This document shows positions 1 to 5,867 of a stretch of 8,754 nt of DNA, piece by piece; the first letter of the stretch is position 1, and every line of letters starts with the position of its first letter. Origin of the DNA: Pseudomonadota bacterium (GTDB lineage Bacteria > Desulfobacterota > Anaeroferrophillalia > Anaeroferrophillales > Tharpellaceae); contig WFRP01000087.1 of the NCBI GenBank assembly GCA_015486505.1, positions 1-8,754 of the forward strand, written 5' to 3'. A program made the position numbers and the translations under genes. The notes beneath the pieces are model-generated. The model was given only the letters and a program-made list of their open reading frames with translations, did no database searches and had not been told where the DNA came from.

Positions 1-1
1 A

Positions 2-88
2 ATAATCTCACCGGCAAAAGGAAGAAGGCCTGCAATTTATGGCTTTGCTGGCCTTATGAAAATAATAGAAAGCGAACAAGTCAATTAA
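2..88 (+). CDS. C-terminal tail of an unidentified ORF (partial, runs off the left edge)
   Basis: An open frame enters from the left edge and ends at TAA 86-88, giving about 28 residues that end in the sequence GLMKIIESEQVN. The residue mix looks protein-like, with no homopolymer or repeat bias, but frame 1 is also open over the same stretch, so the coding call is not secure. Its last five codons lie inside the attC-like site that begins at 74. That is the arrangement expected when a cassette gene ends just before or within its attC. I cannot assign a function from so short a tail. If real, it is the gene of the preceding cassette. Confidence 0.4.
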   Translation: MISPAKGRRPAIYGFAGLMKIIESEQVN

Positions 89-195
89 CCTGACCCGCAA
101 CTCGTCGGCGATTTTTTCTGTAGATTCAAGCACATAGCCGTCAACAAAGTTAATCGGTAGTTGGTCGGCCCGGCAAGTTACCCTAAGCGTTGATC
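74..195 (+). other. attC-like integron recombination site 1 (about 122 bp)
   Basis: The left arm (gaacaag at 74-80, then taacctgacccgc at 86-98) is imperfectly complementary to the right arm (ggcccggcaagtta near 167-180, then gcgttgatc at 187-195). This gives the R''-spacer-L''-variable loop-L'-spacer-R' order of an attC hairpin. The inner part (caactcgtcggcgatt...) also resembles the VCR/Vibrio attC family, and the length is VCR-like. The R' core reads GTTGATC against the consensus GTTRRRY, so one position departs. R'' (gcgaaca) is also weak against RYYYAAC. A second, similar site lies at 1302-1421, on the other side of the toxin-antitoxin pair. The call is inference from layout and folding; no integrase is present in the window. 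Confidence 0.6.
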
Positions 196-351
196 AAGGC
201 GCTCCGCGCCTTGATCAACGGCCGGACTGTACCGAGTCCCAATGTCATCAGTCGCTGCGCTCCTTGATATCATTGGGACTCGAGCAGACGTACTCACCTT
301 GATAATCGGCTACCGCCATTATCAAGGTTCCGCCGCTGCTCAGTCCGGCCG
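188..351. repeat. nested multi-arm palindromic block at the start of the cassette
   Basis: Four perfect inverted repeats are stacked here. A 15-bp stem with a 3-nt loop spans 188-220 and contains the R' core of the attC-like site. An 11-bp outer stem pairs 219-229 with 341-351. A 12-bp arm pairs 233-244 with 271-282. A 10-bp arm pairs 297-306 with 318-327. Together they could fold into a hairpin followed by a closed stem carrying two side arms. The first 80 bp recur at 1414-1493 after the second attC-like site. No ORF is apparent. It could act as an insulating or terminating RNA structure, or be a small inserted element. Confidence 0.8.
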
Positions 352-385
352 TTCTGTGAAAAAGCGGAACCACACAATTCGAATC

Positions 386-403
386 GTACGGAAAATGTAC
401 GGA
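386..403. promoter_or_regulatory. candidate operator: two 7-bp direct repeats one helical turn apart
   Basis: GTACGGA occurs at 386-392 and 397-403, an 11-bp period, and an overlapping inverted repeat pairs cgtac 385-389 with gtacg 397-401. It sits just upstream of the -35 box at 409. Ribbon-helix-helix antitoxins usually bind repeated sites next to their own promoter, so this is a reasonable autoregulatory operator. Binding is inferred. Confidence 0.4.
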
Positions 404-408
404 TAAAT

Positions 409-437
409 TTGACACCGGCGTTGCTATGTGCTAACTT
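409..437 (+). promoter_or_regulatory. candidate sigma70 promoter of the toxin-antitoxin pair
   Basis: A perfect TTGACA lies at 409-414, followed after 17 bp by TAACTT at 432-437. The -10 box matches TATAAT at only three positions, but includes the first TA and the last T. Transcription would start about 40 bp before the antitoxin ATG at 481. It would give the cassette its own promoter, as is usual for toxin-antitoxin cassettes. Confidence 0.45.
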
Positions 438-480
438 TAAGGAGTAGCATCAATCGTTAATCCTATTGAAGGAGTTAGAA

Positions 481-750
481 ATGGCCACTGCACGTCTAGA
501 TATGAGATTGAGTCCTGATATTAAAGCTAAAGCAGAAAAAGCATCTGCGCTTCTCGGTGTAAGAAGTTTAACCGAATACATTGTTAGGTTGATTGACGAA
601 AATTCAACAAAAGTCATTCAGCAGTATGAGAGTATGACGGTCAAGAATGATATTTTCGATAATTTTATAAAAATTTGTGAAGAGGTGCATGCTCCAAATA
701 AAAAATTGTCAGATGCCGCTGCTTTAGCCAAAGAGCATGGGATCAAATGA
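481..750 (+). CDS. DUF1778-type ribbon-helix-helix antitoxin (TacA-like)
   Basis: This 89-aa protein should neutralise the acetyltransferase toxin encoded next and repress their shared promoter. The N-terminal half (residues 3-45, ARLDMRLSPDIKAKAEKA then SLTEYIVRLI) has the strand-helix-helix pattern of DUF1778 DNA-binding antitoxins. The C-terminal part (FDNFIKICEE...LSDAAALAKEHGIK) is the polar tail that wraps the toxin in this family. I chose ATG 481 because AAGGAG at 469-474 lies 6 nt upstream. The in-frame TTG at 466 would place that ribosome site inside the gene. The stop overlaps the toxin start in an ATGA, so translation is coupled. The gene is AT-richer than the genes after 4450, which fits acquisition as a cassette. 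Confidence 0.88.
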   Translation: MATARLDMRLSPDIKAKAEKASALLGVRSLTEYIVRLIDENSTKVIQQYESMTVKNDIFDNFIKICEEVHAPNKKLSDAAALAKEHGIK

Positions 751-1286
751 AATATAGCAAAACCTTCGTTGCGTTAAACAAGACCATCCACGATAGAGCC
801 ACATTTGATTGTGGAAATAAGGAGCTAAACAATTTTCTACAACGACATGCTTTCAGGCATATGAAGGTGGGCGTTAGTAAAACAATGGTTTTGCCTGCCT
901 CCAAGAATCTGTCAAATCAAAAATACCCCATTTGTTCGTTCTATACCGTTGCCCCAAGTTCCATTCAGAGAGACAGTCTGCCTCAGGAATTATCAAAATC
1001 CTTACCTCACTACCCAGTTCCAGTATTTCTCATTGCCCAACTGGCTGTAAACAAAAAAGTCCAAGGGCAACAATTAGGGAAAATAACATTGATCAAAGCA
1101 CTCGAATTTTTATGGCAAATTAATAAAAAAATGAGTGCTTATGCGGTAGTGGTAGATTGCATTAACGAATCTGTAGAAAATTTTTACAAGCAATACGGAT
1201 TTCATTATTTATGCAAAAATCATGGGAAAACAAGAATGTTTATACCCATGAAAACCGTAAAGCAATTGTTTGTCGACAATGGGTAG
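747..1286 (+). CDS. GNAT-family acetyltransferase toxin (TacT-like)
   Basis: This 179-aa GNAT protein is the partner of the DUF1778 antitoxin. Toxins of this class block translation by acetylating the amino acid on charged tRNA, using acetyl-CoA. The start resembles relatives (L-N-K near 10-12, then F-D-C-G-N-K-E-L-N-N-F-L at 20-31). The core beta strand LIAQLAV (95-101) is followed by the acetyl-CoA pyrophosphate loop QGQQLGK (106-112). The C-terminal FYKQYGF (146-152) holds the tyrosine expected to be catalytic (Y147). The length is normal for the family and nothing appears broken. The start overlaps the antitoxin stop by 4 bp. The specific tRNA target cannot be read from sequence. A housekeeping acetyltransferase role is unlikely given the antitoxin partner and cassette setting. 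Confidence 0.88.
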   Translation: MKYSKTFVALNKTIHDRATFDCGNKELNNFLQRHAFRHMKVGVSKTMVLPASKNLSNQKYPICSFYTVAPSSIQRDSLPQELSKSLPHYPVPVFLIAQLAVNKKVQGQQLGKITLIKALEFLWQINKKMSAYAVVVDCINESVENFYKQYGFHYLCKNHGKTRMFIPMKTVKQLFVDNG

Positions 1287-1301
1287 CTATGTGTAATCAC
1301 A

Positions 1302-1421
1302 GAACAAGTCAATAAACCTGACCCGCACTCGTCGGCGATTTTTTCTGTAGATTCAAGCGCATAGCCGTTAATAAAGTTTGTCGGTAGCTGCACGGCAGGC
1401 AGGTTATCTCAAACGTTGATC
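1302..1421 (+). other. attC-like integron recombination site 2 (about 120 bp)
   Basis: It begins 15 bp after the toxin stop with gaacaagtcaat, as in site 1, and ends with acgttgatc at 1413-1421. The left half is nearly identical to site 1, while the right arm (cacggcaggcaggttatctcaaacg) differs at many positions yet still pairs with the left arm. Conservation of pairing together with sequence drift is typical of attC sites. With site 1 it bounds a cassette of roughly 1.2 kb, from about 190 to 1416. The orientation implies that any integrase and attI lie to the left of the window. Confidence 0.6.
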
Positions 1422-1493
1422 AAGGCGCTCCGCGCCCTGATCAACGGCCGAACTGTACCGAGTCCCAATGTCATCAGTCGCTGCGCTCCTTGA
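1414..1493. repeat. second, truncated copy of the palindromic cassette-start block
   Basis: This matches 188-267 with only a few substitutions. The 33-nt hairpin is retained (1414-1446, one mismatch) and the left half of the 12-bp arm is present. The match stops at 1493, so the right halves of the outer stem and the 12-bp arm, and the whole third arm, are missing. Its right part supplies the stop codon and last five codons of the histidine kinase gene on the other strand. Confidence 0.85.
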
Positions 1494-3840
1494 CAGTATC
1501 ATTTTGGGTTGTTTCCCGAAGCACTTGAAATATCGTTGCCGTAAGTTCTGCCGCTCGATATGGCTTGGTTAAAAGTGCTTTCACCCCCATATCTTTAATT
1601 TTCTGAACACGAAGGTCACTTGTGTAGCCGGATGCCATTATTACCGGGGTATCGGGTGATATTTCATGAATTTTATTAAAGCAATCGCGTCCGTCCATTA
1701 CCGGCATAATCATATCAAGAAGTACCAGATCAATAGTATCTTTATGTTTTGCAAACACCTCAACTCCCTCTTGCCCATTTTCAGCAGAAAGGGTTGAGTA
1801 ACCGGCATTTTTTAAGATCGAAGAAGCTACTTTTCTAAGAATATGCTCATCATCGACAATAAGAATTGTGCCTTTCCCAAGAGTAATATTGTATTCATCC
1901 GTAATTTCAATGGCAGTCTCTTCAGTCAGAGGGAGGAGTATGTGAAATGCTGTCCCCGTACCAGATTCACTATAAACCGAAATATTACCGTGGTGTTCTT
2001 TAACGGTACCAAAGACGGCCGCCAGTCCAAGCCCGGTTCCTTTTTTTACTTCTTTGGTTGTAAAAAATGGCTCAAATATTCGTTCCCGGGTTGTTTTATC
2101 CATACCCGTGCCATCATCTTCAACATCTATACGAATATATTCACCTACTGTCAGGTCACCACCTAACTGCTCAATATAGGTTTCAGTTACAATTTCATTT
2201 TTTGTTGAAATCAAAATTGTACCTTCATTATTGATAGCATCTCGAGCATTTATTCCCAGATTGAGAATCGCATTTTGGAGCTGCACTGAATCACCAATAA
2301 TACTATCTTTTTCAGCAAGTTCATTAACAACTATTGTAACTTTCTTATCAACACTATGTTTAAGAATTTCTACAGCATTATTAATCGCTTTATGGACACT
2401 GAAAACGGTGGATTTATTATTGTTTTTTCGAGAAAATGTGAGCAGTTGCCGGTTGAGTGCCGCGGCCCGGGTCGTGGTCTCAAGAATCATATTAAGGTAA
2501 TCTTTCTGGGTTCCATCGGGGGATTCCATAAGAAGAAGTTCGGCTGCACCTCTAATTCCTCCCAGCATATTATTGAAATCATGAGCCACCCCGCCGGCGA
2601 GTTGTCCAATTGACTCCATCTTGTCACTCTGTGACACTCGCTCTCTGAGTTTCTGTTCGACGGTTATATCACGAAATACCAATATAGACCCAAGGAGTGA
2701 TCCATCCTGATGTCTTATTGCGGATACAGATGTTGATACAAGGTAATCCGTACCTGTCTTCGAAACCAGATTTGCCTCAAGGTGAATGGTTTCAAAATCT
2801 GAAGATGTTTTCATTGATAATATAGCCGGGGTGAGTTTATGCGGTTTTTTATTGCAAAAAAGCTGCATTATATCATCAACTGATTTTCCATAAGAGTTGT
2901 CCTGGTTTTCGCCGGAAAGTTTTTCGGCAACCGGGTTCATCTGAACAATATCAGCATTATTGTCGGTTACGACAACGCCATCGCCAATCGAGTTCAGAGT
3001 AGTTCGTAAATTCTCTTCATTTTCTGCAATTCGGGCGTAGACTTTCCGCAAATTATTCATAAAAACATTAAGATTTTTAACTATATCACTGAATTCATCG
3101 TCTCTGTCCCAGCTTATTTTATGATTTAATTTAAAACTTCCCGATGCAAACTCCGCAATTTTGGAACCAAGAAGATTAATACCTTTGGTAATATTTGAAC
3201 GATGCAGAAGAAGAATTATTGCCAGGATTACTGCACTTGCCAGAGTTAACAGTGCGAGCAGAATGCTGTAATGCTCAGACATAACAACTATATTTTTAAT
3301 ATTGTCATTATGCCTGTTTTCAACTTCATTATATATGGCGGAGATATTTTTTTCGCACACATATATGTGCTCTTTTACCGGTGACATCAAACCGTTTAAA
3401 TATCGGGAAGTAAGAGTGGTATCTGCCATGGATTTATGAGCTATTGAAATAACTGAATTGATGTAGATCGAATAATCCATAACCGTGTGCAACAGTTTTT
3501 CTTCAAACATCTTTTTAATATCCGGGTATTTCTCCAATTTTTGCGGCAGTTTAACCAGCAATGATGTTACAGTATCACTACTCTGCTTAAATTTTTTCAG
3601 GTATTCCTGCTGTTTTGCAGTTTGTGACGCATTAAGAAAGAGATCTTTTTCATATCTCCGGTTGGTAAGAAATTCATGCTCTAATTTTGCTGTCATCTTT
3701 TCAAGGTTCTCAAGCGAAACCAATCCGCCTGTAATCTCTTTTTTTAAATGATTTACCGAAAAAAGCCCAACCCCGCCAAGAATAATATAGAGAACCATGG
3801 TTTCGACAACCAACAGAAGAAGTGCTTTTTTTATTTTCAT
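1474..3840 (-). CDS. membrane-bound hybrid histidine kinase with PAS and receiver domains
   Basis: This 788-aa sensor kinase should autophosphorylate on histidine and pass phosphate to its own receiver. A first membrane segment (about 7-28) and a second (about 191-212) bracket a helical periplasmic sensor region. HAMP follows at about 213-268 and PAS at about 276-395. The HisKA box holds H420 in GGVAHDFNNML. The ATPase domain has the N box (NLGINARDAI, 527-536), DDGTGMD (575-581) and GTGLGLA (601-607). The receiver (about 657-775) shows the acidic pair D663/D664, phosphoacceptor D709 in LVLLDM, S737 and K759, so it appears active. ATG 3838-3840 is preceded by GGAG about 8 nt upstream. The last five residues (KERSD) and the stop lie in the repeat at 1414-1493, beyond the receiver fold. 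No response regulator neighbours it, and the signal is unknown. Confidence 0.93.
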   Translation of the reverse strand: MKIKKALLLLVVETMVLYIILGGVGLFSVNHLKKEITGGLVSLENLEKMTAKLEHEFLTNRRYEKDLFLNASQTAKQQEYLKKFKQSSDTVTSLLVKLPQKLEKYPDIKKMFEEKLLHTVMDYSIYINSVISIAHKSMADTTLTSRYLNGLMSPVKEHIYVCEKNISAIYNEVENRHNDNIKNIVVMSEHYSILLALLTLASAVILAIILLLHRSNITKGINLLGSKIAEFASGSFKLNHKISWDRDDEFSDIVKNLNVFMNNLRKVYARIAENEENLRTTLNSIGDGVVVTDNNADIVQMNPVAEKLSGENQDNSYGKSVDDIMQLFCNKKPHKLTPAILSMKTSSDFETIHLEANLVSKTGTDYLVSTSVSAIRHQDGSLLGSILVFRDITVEQKLRERVSQSDKMESIGQLAGGVAHDFNNMLGGIRGAAELLLMESPDGTQKDYLNMILETTTRAAALNRQLLTFSRKNNNKSTVFSVHKAINNAVEILKHSVDKKVTIVVNELAEKDSIIGDSVQLQNAILNLGINARDAINNEGTILISTKNEIVTETYIEQLGGDLTVGEYIRIDVEDDGTGMDKTTRERIFEPFFTTKEVKKGTGLGLAAVFGTVKEHHGNISVYSESGTGTAFHILLPLTEETAIEITDEYNITLGKGTILIVDDEHILRKVASSILKNAGYSTLSAENGQEGVEVFAKHKDTIDLVLLDMIMPVMDGRDCFNKIHEISPDTPVIMASGYTSDLRVQKIKDMGVKALLTKPYRAAELTATIFQVLRETTQNDTVKERSD

Positions 3841-4070
3841 CGGTAAACTCCATTTGGTAAATCGGTATCCCTTCGCTTATGATGCGACGGTGTCAGGTCA
3901 GATTGAAATCTGAACCTGATTCTGACATAATGAAACTTCTCCCTCACCTGTTTTACGACACTTTTCACATTCCCAGACATTAAAACAACACAAAACTCGC
4001 CGACTAACAACTACCAACGACATTCGCACTACAGAACAACATTAAACTTATATGGGTTATTTGTCAACAG
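3841..4070. other. non-coding leader region upstream of the histidine kinase
   Basis: No gene is seen. It contains one imperfect palindrome, caggtcagatt / aatctgaacctg (3894-3918), a possible operator or leader hairpin for the minus-strand kinase. I found no convincing -35/-10 pair or sigma54 site. The right part is AT-rich and unstructured up to the repeat at 4071. Confidence 0.5.
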
Positions 4071-4124
4071 TGATGGACTCGTAAAAAGTCAAAATGTTCG
4101 ATGGCTAAGCAAAAAGCTTCATAC

Positions 4125-4152
4125 GCACCCCAAGGGCACTTCCGTTGGGCGC
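4125..4152 (+). repeat. short palindromic repeat, copy A (28 bp)
   Basis: The arms gc-cccaa and ttggg-gc flank a loop containing gggcacttcc. It lies inside the MITE-like element, where removing it joins atac to gcaaggcgc and restores a smoother stem. It is identical to copy D at 8496-8523, more than 4 kb away, which marks it as a dispersed family. Confidence 0.75.
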
Positions 4153-4212
4153 AAGGCGCCCGAAACCTGAGGAATGAGGCGTACATAGAGTACGCCGCAG
4201 TGACGAAGGTTG

Positions 4213-4250
4213 CACCCCAAGGGCACTTCCTCGCTGCGCTCACGGCGAGG
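4213..4250 (+). repeat. short palindromic repeat, copy B (variant right arm)
   Basis: It shares the sixteen-base core caccccaagggcacttcc-type left part with copy A. It then changes to a different hairpin, cctcgc 4229-4234 with gcgagg 4245-4250. It is the second insertion in the same MITE-like element. Its loop carries tcgctgcgctc (4231-4241), the same 11-mer found in the cassette palindrome block at 252-262 and 1478-1488. Confidence 0.65.
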
Positions 4251-4349
4251 GAAACGCAGCAGATGGAGAGTTTTTGCGACGCCATCAACAGTAGAGGTGT
4301 CACAAACATTACTAACAACTTACCGAAGACTAGACTTTGGAGAAAAAAT

Positions 4350-4472
4350 ATGGTATTCACTGATGATTATTCCGGTGCCCGCTTACGGGAGCAACGCCGT
4401 CGGATGAGCCGACCCGGCCGCCGGATTAGAGCAAAAAAAATGGAGATAAAAAAATGGATGAAAAAAATCTGA
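4350..4472 (+). CDS. possible 40-aa basic leader protein, function unknown
   Basis: An ATG at 4350 lies 7 nt after GGAG (4339-4342), and the frame runs 40 codons to TGA 4470-4472, overlapping the next gene's start by 19 bp in another frame. The product is very basic, with RLREQRRRMSRPGRRIR in the middle and a lysine-rich end (KKWMKKI). I recognise no family. In favour are the ribosome site and the overlap with a real gene, which would couple translation. Against it, the same DNA is a GC-rich run of small hairpins (cccg/cggg, gtcgg/ccgac, ccgg/ccgg), so arginine codons may simply follow from a structured leader. The longer upstream extension of this frame is repeat DNA and was discarded. Confidence 0.35.
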   Translation: MVFTDDYSGARLREQRRRMSRPGRRIRAKKMEIKKWMKKI

Positions 4473-4969
4473 CTGTAACGATCTGTGAATCCCATGCCAG
4501 TGCCGAAGAGGCGGTTAAAAAGTTACAGAAAGCCGGATTTGATATGAAAAAGCTATCTATCATCGGTAAAGATTATCATACCGAAGAGGATGTCGTCGGC
4601 TACTACAACACTGGTGACCGAATGAAAAAATGGGGTAAACTTGGAGCCTTATGGGGCGGCTTCTGGGGCATTCTTTTCGGTTCCGCTTTTTTCATAATCC
4701 CGGGAGTCGGGCCGATTGTTGTCGGCGGCCCCTTGGTCGCTTCTATTGTCGGCGGCCTGGAGGGTGCGCTTGCCGTTGGCGGGCTGAGTGCTATGGGGGC
4801 CGGCCTGTTCAGTCTGGGCATTCCCAAAGACAGCGTTATCAGATATGAAACTGCGATCAAAACCGACAAGTATCTGGTAATTGTCCACGGCACCCGTGAA
4901 GATATGGATAAAGCCCGGGCCATACTTGAACCTCTTGCAGAAACCGAAACAACTACGCATAGCAATTAA
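4454..4969 (+). CDS. YflT / general stress protein 17M-like protein with a glycine-rich hydrophobic core
   Basis: This 171-aa protein of unknown biochemical function resembles the heat-induced stress protein YflT / 17M-like family. The N-terminal part (5-43) is an alpha/beta segment (VTICESHASAEEAVKKLQKA, then LSIIGKD) typical of that domain. The conserved GYYNTGDRMKKWGK stretch (49-62) follows. A glycine-rich hydrophobic block (63-122) could form two membrane-inserted helices. The C-terminal part returns to a strand-helix unit (KYLVIVHGTREDMDKARAIL, 139-158), the usual second half of these proteins. ATG 4454 has GGAG 8 nt upstream (4442-4445). A strong terminator follows 5 bp after the stop. 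It appears monocistronic, or paired with the small ORF at 4350. Stress induction is inferred from family name only. Confidence 0.75.
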   Translation: MDEKNLTVTICESHASAEEAVKKLQKAGFDMKKLSIIGKDYHTEEDVVGYYNTGDRMKKWGKLGALWGGFWGILFGSAFFIIPGVGPIVVGGPLVASIVGGLEGALAVGGLSAMGAGLFSLGIPKDSVIRYETAIKTDKYLVIVHGTREDMDKARAILEPLAETETTTHSN

Positions 4970-4974
4970 AACCC

Positions 4975-5013
4975 CGGAAGCCGTATTATAAACAGGTACG
5001 GCTTCCGTTTTTT
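4975..5013 (+). terminator. rho-independent terminator of the YflT-like gene
   Basis: A perfect 11-bp stem pairs 4975-4985 (cggaagccgta) with 4997-5007 (tacggcttccg), with an 11-nt loop, then six T at 5008-5013. On the minus strand the stem is followed by ggggtttt, so it may also help end the convergent transcript from 5144. Confidence 0.92.
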
Positions 5014-5022
5014 CCCGCCCGC

Positions 5023-5057
5023 CGGTTGGGAAAAACGACGAAATCTTTCCGCAACCG
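5023..5057. repeat. intergenic hairpin between convergent genes
   Basis: The segment cggttg-ggaaa (5023-5033) pairs with tttcc-g-caaccg (5046-5057) with one bulged G. There is no T-run on either side, so it is not a classical terminator. It may protect the 3' end of the acyltransferase transcript. Confidence 0.4.
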
Positions 5058-5143
5058 CTCCGAAAAACCACACCCCCCTAAAAAAAAGGGAAAATGAAAT
5101 TTGGCTGAATAGTTATGAAATCAATTCACATCGCTTCGGCAAA

Positions 5144-5833
5144 CTATTTTCTGCCGTCGTGAAGGCCGTGTCCCACCCTCTTCCAGACCGTCACATAGAT
5201 TTCATTCAACCTGGTTTCCAAATCCTTCCGGTACGACTCAATCTCTGCGGCCTTGATTCCGGCCGGGATAAAAAACGGTTCGCCATACATAAACTCAATC
5301 CGGCTGAAGGGCAGCGGCAGAGCCAGCCGGTCCCAGGAAGAAAAAGCGATATAATGGCTGGCGGCCCAGGCCATAGGAATAATCGGGCTCCCGGTCCGGG
5401 AAGCGACCAGAATCGCACCGGGTTGGGCAATCCGGGCCGGGCCCTGGGAACCGTCGGCGACAATGCCCGCATGTTTCCCGGAACGAACCTCCCGCAACAT
5501 ATGCTTAAGGCCGCTCACACCCTGCTTGTTTGCTGACCCCCGAACCGGCATATGTCCCAGCAGCTGCGCCACCCGGGCAACATATTCTCCATCCCGGGAG
5601 GCGCTGACCATAACCGCGGCGGAAAAAGATCGCAGATTATAAAAAATATAAAACAGGGAATAATGCCAGAAAGCGGCAATGGCAGTGCCGTTGTCAGTGG
5701 CCTTATCCAGATGCTCCCGCCCCGTCATTCGGACTCGACAGGAGGCAAACCAGAGCCGGGACAAAATCACATAAAACCGCGGCAGCACAGTAATGGAAAA
5801 CTTATACCAAAAACCCTTCAAAATTAATCCCAA
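5144..5833 (-). CDS. DUF374 lysophospholipid acyltransferase family protein
   Basis: This 229-aa member of the DUF374 branch of the acyltransferase superfamily probably transfers an acyl chain to a lipid or lipid A-like acceptor at the inner membrane; the substrate is not known. Visible marks are a hydrophobic N-terminus (about 5-30) as membrane anchor, WHYSLFY with H57 as the likely catalytic histidine, ASRDGEYVARV (78-88), VRGSANKQGV (97-106), the DGSQGPAR motif (127-134) and FSRIEFMYGEPF (176-187). These match the family in order and spacing, and the length is normal. The start is uncertain: TTG 5833 has no good ribosome site and an in-frame TAA lies eight codons upstream, with other TTG/GTG choices inside. 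It follows the peptidase gene by 34 bp and is probably co-transcribed with it. Confidence 0.85.
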   Translation of the reverse strand: MGLILKGFWYKFSITVLPRFYVILSRLWFASCRVRMTGREHLDKATDNGTAIAAFWHYSLFYIFYNLRSFSAAVMVSASRDGEYVARVAQLLGHMPVRGSANKQGVSGLKHMLREVRSGKHAGIVADGSQGPARIAQPGAILVASRTGSPIIPMAWAASHYIAFSSWDRLALPLPFSRIEFMYGEPFFIPAGIKAAEIESYRKDLETRLNEIYVTVWKRVGHGLHDGRK

Positions 5834-5867
5834 ACAAAGTCCGTTTTTTCTGATTTACCCTGAGCGT

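Larger units (their letters stand above)
4071..4287. mobile_element. MITE-like palindromic intergenic element, no coding capacity
   Basis: The ends are inverted: TGATGG at 4071-4076 and CCATCA at 4282-4287, continuing imperfectly inward (tcgtaaaaagtc against gagtttttgcga). The sequence acag flanks both sides (4067-4070 and 4288-4291), a possible 4-bp target duplication. At the centre is a perfect 7-bp hairpin, ggcgtac 4178-4184 with gtacgcc 4190-4196, inside a longer imperfect stem (aacct...aggtt). Two short palindromic repeats (4125-4152 and 4213-4250) interrupt it. From memory, related non-coding repeats occur between genes in Desulfobacterota genomes; I cannot check this here. Open frames across it on both strands are repeat artefacts. 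Confidence 0.65.

Noticed and set aside
74..440. A single very long attC extending to gcgttgct near 419-426
   Set aside because: The closer right arm ending at 195 pairs better, gives a normal attC length, and is the one shared with the second site.
466..480. TTG start extending the antitoxin by five residues
   Set aside because: It would bury the AAGGAG ribosome site at 469-474 inside the gene; ATG 481 is correctly spaced from it.
1843..3751. Plus-strand open frames inside the kinase gene
   Set aside because: They are antisense shadows of a 788-aa protein with all expected kinase and receiver motifs.
4064..4472. Long open frames on both strands across the MITE-like element
   Set aside because: They are made of repeat DNA with hairpin-driven codons and have no ribosome site; only the portion from ATG 4350 is kept as a weak candidate.
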